NCBI GenBank assembly: GCA_963920635.1 | Contig: OY987298.1 | Location: 144,744,257-144,808,256 of the forward strand | From: Pseudeuparius sepicola | Taxonomy: Eukaryota > Arthropoda > Insecta > Coleoptera > Anthribidae | Direction of reading: 5' to 3' | Length of the DNA stretch: 64,000 bases | Shown here: one piece after another, positions 27,701 to 35,300 of the stretch | Position numbering within the stretch: the stretch's first letter is position 1 | How the letters are laid out: every line of letters begins with the position of its first letter | Program-made: the position numbers and the translations under genes | The notes under the pieces: generated by a model | The model's input: the letters and a program-made list of their open reading frames with translations, nothing else | Told to the model about the DNA's origin: nothing | The model's database searches: none

Positions 27701-29774
27701 CTGACATACTAATAACTACAGAATACTCTATAACCTATAAGTCGCCATTTTTTTTTCGAGTGGCGCCACCCCAGTCCCTAAACAACAATGAAATATGACG
27801 TCATGCTCGGGTCTTTATTATAGTGTCGGTCCAGGTTTTATTCTTCTGTGCTGATTTAAGTGATTTATCTGAATGGACTATTTAACCTAAAATTCCTTTG
27901 CCACTTTATTACAGTACAAATAATTCAAAATGCAATTCTATTATGGTGAAAAGGGAGGAAACTGAGGAAACTCTTATTTTATTGTAGAGATGGGAAAGTT
28001 CCCTCTTTACGAAAATTCCCGCAAAGTTTCCGACCAAAATTTCCGAAACTTTCGGAAAGTTTCCAATTTTCTTTTTTTAATGTTTACTTTAATAATTAGT
28101 CACACTTAGAGCTTTCCAAAAATACTAAATATGTCATATTTTAAGTGAAATTTGCTAAAGATATTGTAGAAAAGGTATAATACCACAAAATGTAAAAGTT
28201 TTGCTTTGTAATTCATATTTCATGATCATAATTCAAATTTCCACTTTGAGATTTTAAATTATTATTATTATTAATTAATTACTACCTACAGTAAAAAACG
28301 TAGGAAGTGATGTTTTTTTTTTTGTTAAAAAATACTATTATTCTTTTGCAGACTTAGCTGGGACAAAAAAACATTACTCCCGCTAAACCAAAAGTGATAA
28401 GCAACCGAGTTGTGCAGATTTTTTATTCACTTTGCAAGTCTAATGAAAAATTCAATAAAATCGCCATCTTAATTTTAAAAAAATTGGTTATTTGGTGATA
28501 ACTTTTTTGTTTGAAATTAAACTGTTTTTTCTTGGCGGCATTCAATTCCTTGGAAAAAACTACACAAGTTTAGTTTTTGAACCACCAATGTATGTTAAAA
28601 ATTACCGAGATAATCGCTCGTAACATCTTAATTGTGACACCCTGTACAACAGTAAAAAATAAAACATAAAGGATAAAAGATAAAACCAAATATGAAAGAA
28701 TAATAAATTGACATATTGTTCATATTATCATTATTTATCTAGTTTAATTTAAACTTATTCAACCTCAGAAGTCAAAAAGTCTAATAAAAAAATATATTTG
28801 ATTTGTGGTCTATAGCACAGTTCATGATTCTTCTTTGGTCTTTTTTGTATTTTTTAGGTTATGTCATGAATCTTGGCCAGGCATTTATGACGGCAAATTT
28901 AAAATTTCGACATAAATTCCCGGAAACTTTCCGTGAAAGTTTCCCGGGAATGTTTCGAAAACTTTCAGAGAAAGTTTCCTATACTTTCAAAGTTTCTTCC
29001 CGGAAAGTTTCCAGAAAAGGAAACTTTCCCATCTTGGAAAGTTTCCATTGCCCATCTCTATTTTATTGTACTAAAACTGCATAACCTAAGAAATAGCTGA
29101 AGTTAATTTGTCTCATAAAATAAATCACGAAAATCGGTTCGAAAGAATACCTACTACTGATTTGTGGCAACAAAACTAATACATCAGGTTGAATGTTTTC
29201 ACTCAAAAAATGAAAGCACCGGTTTAAAACCCATCTACTAGGTGCGTACTACCAAAGTTATGGTTTTCCTTTCTAAATTCGCCCATCTCGAAACCTTCCG
29301 AGGTGCGCGCCTCGCCCCCTTAACACCCTGTACATTCCCGGCTTGTTCTAGCCGAGCCAGGACGGCCTGCCGACCGTCGACCTCACCGACGACGCGCCGT
29401 CGTCGCCGGCGACCAACCGCCACGGCCTGCCGTACCGCTGCGACCTGTGCCCGGCCCAATACCCGAACGCGGCGGGCCTGTCCAAGCACCGCCAGGCGTA
29501 CCACAAGACGGCCGGCGGCATGTGCGAGCTGGCGATACCGCTGATCAACCTGCGCCAGCCGGGCATCATGCAGCGGCTCGCCAAGCTCGGCATCGACAGC
29601 TACATACCGATGCCGCCGGCCGGGCCCGACGGCATGTACGCGCTGCCGATCGTCAACGCGCGGAACGCGGGGAACGTGTCGGCGATGGGGGCGACGCAGG
29701 TGCTGTCGCTGGGGCCGGCGAGGAGCGTGCCGAAGCAGCAGGTCGGGCCGAACGGGCCGCCGATGAAGAAGTAG
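6719..29774 (+). CDS. C2H2 zinc-finger, proline-rich protein, 3' seven exons (5' end not found)
   Basis: Seven exons join without a phase conflict: 6719-6968, 9873-10069, 12963-13330, 18667-19034, 21841-22079, 26173-26451 and 29352-29774 (stop). Together they give 707 residues. The first visible exon begins at an acceptor in phase 0, so upstream exons are missing. In order the protein shows an acidic segment with the motif PKIRIKTTGLLK, a Ser/Asn/Asp-rich segment, two Gln/Pro/Gly-rich exons, a basic-acidic segment (KKKRLD followed by DKDDDD), an Ala/Pro/Lys segment and, in the last exon, one C2H2 finger (CDLC then HRQAYH). This suggests a nuclear DNA- or chromatin-binding protein. I considered the insect Row/POGZ-like family but cannot confirm it from memory, so no symbol is given. 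Exons are strongly GC-rich while introns are AT-rich and full of transposons. An AATAAA lies about 100 bp after the stop. Confidence 0.8.
7526..9296. mobile_element. Large foldback element with mirrored 47-bp tandem repeats
   Basis: The ends CAGAGTGACCGTATTTCGAG and its inverse bound arms of several hundred bp (7526-8110 and about 8735-9296). Each arm holds about three 47-bp units beginning tgcatagagtgccttgg (7970-8110; inverse 8735-8860). A separate MITE (8345-8724) sits in the centre. ORFs here are palindrome by-products. It lies in an intron of the zinc-finger gene. Confidence 0.8.
8345..8724. mobile_element. MITE family E, copy 1
   Basis: Terminal inverted repeats agtctatccaagatacag / ctgtatcttggatagact bound a 380-bp element without coding capacity. 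A second copy at 19403-20536 is interrupted by a family B element. Confidence 0.75.
10439..10468. repeat. Perfect 30-bp palindrome
   Basis: agcgttgactgaaat and its exact inverse meet without a loop. A second small palindrome (agtgactat...) follows at 10480-10501. Both sit at the outer edge of the foldback 10500-11380. Confidence 0.8.
10500..11380. mobile_element. Foldback element
   Basis: The left arm, about 10500-10905, returns in inverse at about 10975-11380 (for example ggtatgaatcagaaattc and its counterpart). The centre holds the segment caccctcacaatactcc...gagtacccc, which recurs at 16541-16587. No protein is recognised; it lies in an intron. Confidence 0.75.
11685..12560. mobile_element. 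Foldback element with a nested TTAA MITE
   Basis: The ends ttagttgcctact... and ...aagtaggcaacaa are inverted copies. The arms (about 11690-11860 and 12390-12550) share the gccacaattgaga / gattgtggca and gatcgat segments. The TTAA MITE 11975-12313 interrupts the middle. Confidence 0.65.
11975..12313. mobile_element. TTAA-flanked MITE family F, copy 1
   Basis: The element starts GAGGGGGTTGCCGACAGCG and ends in its inverse, with about 130-bp arms. TTAA flanks both ends (11971-11974, 12314-12317), as in piggyBac or Kolobok superfamilies. It is almost identical to the copy at 47500-47837. Confidence 0.88.
12963..13330 (+). CDS. Gln/Pro-rich exon of the zinc-finger gene
   Basis: The exon runs from acceptor cccggtag to donor CA|GTGAGT and ends in phase 2. 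It encodes an acidic start (VFDYVDSCPNSDF), then an amphipathic stretch (LAGLPMQALAQQVQRLQ), then Pro/Gln/His/Tyr-rich low-complexity sequence. A second acceptor (cagcag at 13011-13016) would also keep the frame and would shorten the exon by 54 bases, so the exact start is uncertain. Confidence 0.75.
13383..14811 (+). mobile_element. TIR element family A, copy with 7-bp target duplication
   Basis: The ends CTGGACC...CTATATTAAAGACC and GGTCTTTAATATAGTG...GGTCCTG are inverted repeats. TTCGAAC occurs directly on both sides (13376-13382 and 14812-14818). A hAT relic (13834-14355) is nested inside. No transposase was found, so it is non-autonomous. It begins 52 bp after a zinc-finger gene exon. 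Confidence 0.8.
13834..14355 (-). mobile_element. hAT element relic with BED zinc finger
   Basis: It is flanked by ACAAAATA on both sides (13826-13833, 14356-14363), an 8-bp duplication typical of hAT. Ends are TAGAGTTGCC and an inverse close to AGTGTTGCC. A minus-strand ORF (14334-13969) contains IIWNYLQK, then CKFC and HIQVC, a BED-type finger as in hAT transposases. The catalytic region is absent. Confidence 0.75.
14952..15290 (+). mobile_element. TIR element family A fragment
   Basis: It starts tggaccaacactac and continues like the other family A copies to about 15290, then stops. It begins at a junction where another gtcggtcc end abuts it. Confidence 0.6.
15291..17494. other. Intron stretch without recognised gene
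   Basis: AT-rich intron sequence of the zinc-finger gene. It contains a (TAA)n microsatellite at 16487-16516 and a segment shared with 10920-10968. The ORFs at 16444 and 16771 show no domain and no repeat support. Confidence 0.5.
16487..16516. repeat. (TAA)n microsatellite
   Basis: About ten uninterrupted trinucleotide units (taa/aat) lie here. It reads as poly-Asn in one frame but is not coding. Confidence 0.9.
17495..18578 (+). mobile_element. Family B DNA element, intact copy
   Basis: Inverted ends AATGGGGAACTTG and CAAGTTCCCCATT bound 1.08 kb. It carries the tRNA-like cassette at 17838-17893. No transposase is visible. It is the reference for the decayed or truncated copies at 968-3780, 19646-20399 and 24054-25065. 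Confidence 0.8.
17838..17893 (+). other. tRNA-like Pol III cassette, copy 2 (internally deleted)
   Basis: The same ACTTCTT and AAGAAGT ends, tggtgagg and TGTTCAATC, and a nine-T run are present as at 2386. The anticodon-arm-like middle is deleted. Confidence 0.4.
18667..19034 (+). CDS. Pro/Gly/Arg-rich exon of the zinc-finger gene
   Basis: The split codon CA|A joins it to the previous exon and it ends in phase 1 at a G|GTGAGT donor. It encodes Pro/Gln runs that change to Arg-Gly-Pro repeats (RGP, RGG) near its end, which resembles RNA- or chromatin-associated low-complexity sequence. The exon is over 70 percent G+C by eye and starts only about 90 bp after the end of a transposon (17495-18578). 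Confidence 0.8.
19403..20536. mobile_element. MITE family E, copy 2, split by family B
   Basis: The ends agtctatccaagttacag and gcttggatagact match 8345-8724. The family B element 19646-20399 sits inside, at the place where copy 1 reads continuously (about 8468-8480). Confidence 0.8.
19646..20399 (-). mobile_element. Family B element nested in MITE E
   Basis: It starts AATGGGGAACTTGCAC and ends GTTCAAGTTCCCCATT, running opposite to the 17495 copy with an internal deletion that removes the tRNA-like cassette. Confidence 0.78.
20771..20998. mobile_element. Short MITE, mariner-like
   Basis: The ends CACTTCCCCCAAAAATTAAC and its inverse bound 228 bp. TA precedes the left end; the right flank has tt, so the duplication is imperfect. 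It interrupts a larger palindromic repeat (about 20735-21190). Confidence 0.65.
21006..21190. repeat. Palindromic repeat
   Basis: Inverted arms such as aaccaatcacagtgacg / gtcaatgtgattggtt and gttccgaaccag / ctggttcggcat make an imperfect hairpin. It appears to be the right part of the element interrupted at 20771. Confidence 0.5.
22165..23061. mobile_element. hAT-like element with gaaattt motif arrays
   Basis: TAGGGATGGG...CAACTCTA ends are flanked by TTTACATT on both sides (22157-22164, 23062-23069), an 8-bp target duplication. Both ends are filled with repeated gaaatttatgaaattt and gaaactttc motifs. There is no transposase. It lies in a zinc-finger gene intron. Confidence 0.8.
23289..23823. 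mobile_element. MITE with long terminal inverted repeats
   Basis: CCCTGTTTAGAGT.GCAATT at the left and its inverse at the right both contain the palindrome attgccggcaat. The 535-bp element has no coding capacity. Confidence 0.7.
24054..25065 (-). mobile_element. Family B element, right end truncated
   Basis: It starts AATGGGGAACTTGCAC and proceeds in inverse to the 17495 copy. It stops near cacaactttaatg just before a family C element begins at 25081. Confidence 0.75.
24773..24851 (-). other. tRNA-like Pol III cassette, copy 3
   Basis: On the minus strand ACTTCTT...AAGAAGT enclose tggtgaggcc, an anticodon-loop-like CTAGTAA and GAGTTCAATCC, followed by nine T. The anticodon position would read AGT (Thr), but the arms pair poorly. 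Confidence 0.45.
25081..26099 (+). mobile_element. Family C element, complete
   Basis: Inverted ends accagagact...ggggacccagca and tgctgggtcccc...agtccctggt bound about 1 kb. TAATAA occurs on both sides. Small ORFs are not conserved as proteins between copies. It ends 73 bp before a zinc-finger gene exon. Confidence 0.75.
26515..26815. repeat. Decayed relative of the 3987-4362 hairpin element
   Basis: The right part (tggccattgtgataaata...aaaattatg...) follows the right arm of 3987-4362, and the left has the ccttttggtcaataca segment. The arms no longer pair well. Confidence 0.55.
26824..26933. mobile_element. Small palindromic MITE family G, copy 1
   Basis: ctagttcatacagtcgcga and its inverse bound about 110 bp. 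A second copy is at 46031-46151. Both copies lie shortly upstream of a family A element. Confidence 0.7.
26947..27834 (+). mobile_element. TIR element family A, full-length copy without inserts
   Basis: It runs from CTGGACC to GGTCCAG (888 bp) and is collinear with 46319-47188. Flanks CTCTTAT and GTTTTAT agree at five of seven positions, an eroded target duplication. No protein domain is recognised. Confidence 0.75.
27985..29060. mobile_element. hAT-like element with ggaaagtttcc motif arrays
   Basis: TAGAGATGGG...CCCATCTCTA ends are flanked by TTTTATTG on both sides (27977-27984, 29061-29068). The termini are dense with gaaactttc/ggaaagtttcc palindromic motifs. The AT-rich middle holds no transposase. 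Confidence 0.82.
29352..29774 (+). CDS. Terminal exon of zinc-finger gene with the C2H2 finger
   Basis: The acceptor is ttgttctag and the exon begins in phase 0 with PSQDGLPTVDLTDD. The single recognisable C2H2 finger follows (Y-R-C-x2-C, then A-G-L-S-K-H-x4-H). About 90 residues of uncharged and Pro/Met/Gly-rich sequence then run to a stop after PPMKK. It is the only recognisable folded domain in the visible part of the gene. Confidence 0.85.
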   Translation, partial: PSQDGLPTVDLTDDAPSSPATNRHGLPYRCDLCPAQYPNAAGLSKHRQAYHKTAGGMCELAIPLINLRQPGIMQRLAKLGIDSYIPMPPAGPDGMYALPIVNARNAGNVSAMGATQVLSLGPARSVPKQQVGPNGPPMKK

Positions 29775-29871
29775 GGCGGGGGCGGGCGGGAAGGTGTGCG
29801 ATGTTTTGTAAGGTGTGATGTTTCTTTCATGCAAAATAATCGTCTTTTTCATCGTGGTGGGCTAAATAGCT

Positions 29872-29877
29872 AATAAA
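29872..29877 (+). promoter_or_regulatory. Likely polyadenylation signal of the zinc-finger gene
   Basis: AATAAA lies 98 bp after the stop codon in AT-rich sequence, a usual position for an insect 3' end. Confidence 0.6.
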
Positions 29878-29965
29878 GAACATTAAATATTCTGTTCAAA
29901 TTGTATAAACTACATAGTTGGTAACGTCACTCTGATTTCAACAATACCAAACATTCTACCATATA

Positions 29966-30981
29966 CAGGGTGAGTTTTTTTTTTTCGATGCCCAATATGG
30001 GGATCTCGGAAACTAGCAGAGCTAGAACAATAGTTAAATGGTGAAAGAATTGCAGTTTTGAATGCTCAATCTAATCTGGATTCTTAAAAGAGTTCATGGA
30101 TCACTAGATATTTTGAAAAGAGTGATTTTTTGCTATTTCATCAGATCTCTGTAGCTCCGTTATTTCTGATTGTACAGAAAAACTGTAGAGACAAAAATTG
30201 TAGATAATTTTGGACTTAATAAGATAATCTGATTCAATTTTCTATGTTGTGATTTTTGAGATATGACATAAATTTGTGTTTTTTTAAATGTAAATCATAG
30301 TTGGCTGTGGCCTTATAAAATCGGCCATTTTTTGAGCTCTCCAAAGATATAATACTCGGCGTAGATAATTTCTTACGGGCAAATAATTATGTGGTGGAGC
30401 TCCATCATGATAGTTTTTGTTTTATTTTGTTACATTTTGTTACCAGCTAATAATAAAATATGAAAGTTTGAAGTATGTCTTATTATGAAATAGAACGTAA
30501 TTATGAAAATATTCCATGGCTGACTATGTGAAAATTAAAAAAAAAAACAGAAAATTAGCCATAGCTATTTTATTTATTATAATAATTACGCCTAGTATGA
30601 TATTTTTGGAAAGCTCAAAAAATGGCCGATTCGATAAGGCCACAGCCAACTATGATTTACATTTAAAAAAACACAAGTTTATGTCATATCTCAAAAATCA
30701 CAAACATAAAAAATTAGATTAGATTATCTTGTTAAGCCAAAAATTATCTACAATTTTTGTCTACGGTTTTTCTGTACAATCAGAAATAACGGAGCTACAC
30801 AGATATGATGATAGCAAAAAATCACTCTTTTCATAATATCTAGTGAGCCATGAACTTTTTTAAAAATCCAAAAGGGCATTAGATTGAGCATTCAAAACTG
30901 CAATTCTTTCCCCATTTAACCTTTGATCTAGCTCTGCTAGTTTCCGACATCCCCATAGTGGGCATCGAAAAACTCACCCTG
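29966..30981. mobile_element. Long foldback element, TA-flanked
   Basis: CAGGGTGAGTTTTT and its inverse lie next to TA at both ends. The arms of about 400 bp (to about 30395 and from about 30585) are nearly complementary, including aaatggccgatt / aatcggccattt. It lies in the intergenic space after the zinc-finger gene. Confidence 0.8.
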
Positions 30982-32364
30982 TATAAATAAAATTTAAAAT
31001 TGGTAAACGAAAAGAATTTCAGATAAATTGCTAAGGATGTTATTTAGTAAAAAAATAACCGCACACCTTCAACATGTACCATATTATGTGTAAATAGTGT
31101 ATATAAATGTTTTGTCTTCAGTATTTTGCCAATGGATCTTTATTTTTTATATGAGTAGGGTTACACGAAGTGAGAATACAAATTTAGACTGAGTTAGAAC
31201 TTTAAGTTATATTAGTTTTTTTAAGTTTTGCTGTGCAATTAATTGGCCGCGAGATGTTCTCGACATTTTTTCTATTCTAGGCTTACTTTAAAGTATTAAA
31301 TAATTGAGTTATATCATTGAGTAAAGGAACTCGATGGTTATATTTAGATATTAAAGAAACATTGTACAGAATTGTAACATTAGTTCCTCTGCTACTATGT
31401 TACTGCGTTTTGTGATAATAAACGTTTTATGTAGGGAATTATTTGCTTACTACTTCCTTTTTATAACAATTATCGATATATTAAAGAATTTCAATAATAA
31501 TAAATAAAAGTTGTTTACTCTTCCCATTCCCAGTCAAATAAAAAAACGAGACATTATGAACCTGGCCATGATTGGTGTGTATATTTCTGTCAACTGTCGA
31601 CAGATGACACACATTGTCACCTTGTTATTGCTGCGTATGACATAATGCTGGTGTAGTGTAAATGGTTTGCAACTATACTTGACCGAAATTTGTCCCCTCT
31701 AAAATTAGTATAGGCAGGCGAATGAAATTTACTACAGGATGAGTGCCATAAATCATCCAAGTCAGAGAAATGAATAAAAGGATCCGAGTGAATGAGAATA
31801 AATACATGCGATTAGAAAACTATACTTTGGCCACGATCATCAAATATAATTTTTGATGGAATTATGGCACACGCCTACAGCTCTTATGAGAATCTCAAAA
31901 TTTATTTTTATGAATCACAAAATATTTAGGTTAGGTCTGTGAATCACAAAATATAAAGTTTAAGTTCACTTCTTGTGTGAGTAAAAGAACGAGGCGGCCT
32001 TGAAGTTTTCGTTCGTTAGCAACAGGACTTGCTCTCAGCCTTGTCTAACTTCTCGAAATACATGTTTTATATTTATTGATATTTATTTATCTCTTTCGCA
32101 TACAAATTAGAAATAAACGATTTCGTGACTTCGAAATTAAACATTGTGGTAAACAAGTCTCGAAGTGATAAATCGCATTTCCTGTTTGATAAGGAAGTCC
32201 GTTACTAATATCAAACTTCTCATATAACCAACAACCAATCAAATCGCTACCAGAAAGACCCCAATCATGCGCATTTGGATACAAGACATAAGTCCAATAA
32301 CAAAATATCAAATTTGAAAAATGTTTTTAATCTTCCTGAAAAGTTCATAGTTTTTAATTAAAAA
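30982..32364. other. Intergenic, no recognised feature
   Basis: AT-rich sequence between the foldback and the RhoGAP start codon. It must hold the RhoGAP promoter and 5' UTR, but no core element stands out. The ORF at 32311-32087 (minus) has no recognisable domain. Confidence 0.4.
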
Positions 32365-35300
32365 ATGTATATGAACGATGTTAACAAAAAGGAGGAAATC
32401 AGGAACATCGCTACGCAGCACCTGCGTAAATTTGGCATCAAATTCCGACCCAAGAAACCACATTCAACAAACAAGGTTAATTTCTCTTTGGAAACATTTT
32501 TTTTTAATTTTAATAAAAAAAATTGTATTAAAGGTGACGAAATTTGGTAAGAAATTTTTCAAAGTACCCCTGCAGAATCTGGAGACTGAAACCATTACAT
32601 TAAAAAATGGGCAGCAACTCGTGCTACCGAAAAGACTCCATGGAATATGCACCTATATTATTTCCAAAGCTTATACCGAAGGGATATTTAGAAAAGAAGG
32701 TTCTAAATCTAGGCAAAACGAAATTAAGGTAGACAATCGGCCTTTTGTAATAATAAAATTGAAAATTCATTCTCTCAAAATTATGGATTGTTTTTAGTTG
32801 TCTTTGGATCGAGGTTGTCTTTTGGGCGATGAACATCATGTAGTTGACGTGGCAGTTATTCTTAAAGTTTTTCTTAGGGAACTACCCGAACCTCTAATAC
32901 CTTATTCCTATCACGAATTGTTCCTACGATGTAGTTTATTAGTTGAAAAAAAGCTCGACGCTATATACCTAGCTTGTCTTTTGCTGCCTACGGAGCATTT
33001 AAACATTTTGACTTATTTAATGCAGGTAATGTGTATAATTGAAACCCCATTGATTTATTTATTATTTGGTTTTTTTTTGTAGTTTTTTAATGAAATAGCT
33101 AGTTTTTCTGAATACAACAAAATGACTTATAGTAACTTAGCGATAGTTGTGGGACCAAATATTTTCCCAATAGATGAGAAAATACAGCCAAAGTCTCAAT
33201 TGATGTTGACAAAGACATGTGATATAATTAAGGTACTTAGGTTTTAGGATTATGTAAAATTTTTGTTGACAAATTGCTTATAGATAATGATAGAAAATGG
33301 TGATACATTAGGTTTTATCCCAGATTACATTATAGAAGAAATTGGGAATAGTGATTCGGAGACTGATAAAAAGCGGAAAAAAAGGCGGAGTGGGTCTCTC
33401 ACAAGTAAGTAATAAAATATAAAGAAATGTTCTTACTTTTTAATTTTCAGTAGTTTCTTTACCTGTTTTAACTACCTAAACTATGTTCAACGAATGTTCA
33501 TACCTACGTCACAATTCCCGTCCTTGTCTTACTCGTGAATATACGACGGATATCGGTCGTATATTCACGAGTCAACAAGGACGAGAGTTGTCACGTAGGT
33601 ATGAACATTCGTTGAACAGAGAGTAAATTTCGCACCTGTATGTTTTAACCATAATTGGATATACCCACTTTATCTTTGTTTAGTTGACATTACAAAAAAG
33701 TTCCAGTAGTGATTACATAATAAAAGAAAATTTAAGATTATAGATACTATTGTTAACACAACTAATAAGAAGTGTAAAAAGTTAAAATAATGATCTAGGC
33801 TTGGCTGTCATGTACATCTTTTTAAGGGATGTTCAGTGGTTTAAAGAAAATAGTGACGAACCGAATGGAAGAGGACAATAACACAAACATCGTAACGCCA
33901 GACTTGCTCGTAACACCCTGTATTAGCAGGTCGATGAAGAAAAGAAGGTTCGAAACTGGCGGTGGATTATCGTTGAAGAAAAAGTCAGTATATTAGTTAC
34001 CGTTAATAGATACCTATAGTACAATATAGTTTTACAAATAACCGTTTGATGTGAATGCAATGATTTTTTCGATTTAGGAAAGAGTTGTTGAACAAATTGC
34101 CTGAGTGCGCTGTTTTGAGTACACCATTTACACCAAGTAGAACGCCGATTAGTGTTAACCCAAAGTATGTAGTTGTAGTTTAATATAGCTCGAAATTTAT
34201 CTGTTTTGTTTATTTTATTTGTAACTTTTTTGTTATCATATTTTAGTGGTAAGAAGACAAATATGGAGAATGAAACTATGGATTCACAGGACATGTAAGT
34301 ACCATATAGAGGTAAAAGTTTGAAAATAGTTATTTTCCAAAAAATTGCAAGAATTTCTTTAAGTTCATATACAGTGTGGTCATTTAAGTGTGCGACATAT
34401 GGGATCTTTTTTTATTAATTGCACAACGAAAATACAAATATTCTCGAAAGTTGGTGCATGTTCTATAAGTCCACTTATTAGAATGGTTGCAAGTCAAACA
34501 GCATACAGGGGAGGTAAAAAAATATCAAAAAATTTACAAGGGTAAAGTACCCTTATTTCAGAAAATTCAGCAAAATGTTATTAAGAAAAGTTGTCTATAA
34601 TTAAAAGTTACGCCTAAATACCAAAACATGGCCTCCTAAGACAAAAGATTTTTTTTAAAACAATAATTTCCTAAAAAAATTTGTTTTAATATTCACCCTA
34701 AACAGTTTCATAAATCAATCAAAATTAAATCAATTTCGCATAACTTTGTTCAAATTCAAGCATATTTGTAAAATTAACTTAGATTTTTAATTTTTTTAGG
34801 GAAACCCAAACTTCATGTTTGTTGCAACGGTATTAAACAAAACTTTAAAATTTCGCAAAAATTCTTCTGAACAAGGTAAAACATTAGTAATGATAATGTG
34901 TATATTAAAAACTCTCATTTAAGGTGCAAAATTTTTATTTTAAATGTTTATTAAGGAACTGGAAACTAACAATTTTTTTCTTAGGAGTCTATGTCTTGGT
35001 ATTTATTCATAGCTTTTAATTCTAAACAACTTTTCTTGATAACCTTTTGCTGAATTTCTGAAATAAGGGTAATTTACTCCTTCACAATTTTTAAATTTTT
35101 TGACCTACCCTGTATGATGTTTAACTTGCAACCATTCTAAGTGCACCTAATATAATTATTGAACACACATTAACTTTCGGCACAATCTGTATTTTGCTTG
35201 TGCAATTAATAAAAAAAATTCCCATATGTTGCACATTTAAAATGACCACACTGTAGAATGATTATTTACTTTGTAATATCTAGTACTAGTACCAAGGGCA

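Noticed and set aside
29238..29852. 204-codon minus-strand ORF opposite the zinc-finger terminal exon
   Set aside because: It is an antisense shadow; the plus strand holds a canonical C2H2 finger and a spliced frame.
33905..33925. acaccctgtatt motif, like the ends of the TA-flanked foldbacks, inside RhoGAP exon 6
   Set aside because: It encodes the VTPCI residues in a segment that aligns with the ARHGAP11A family (Thr-Pro followed by a basic stretch), so the match is chance and not an insertion in the exon.
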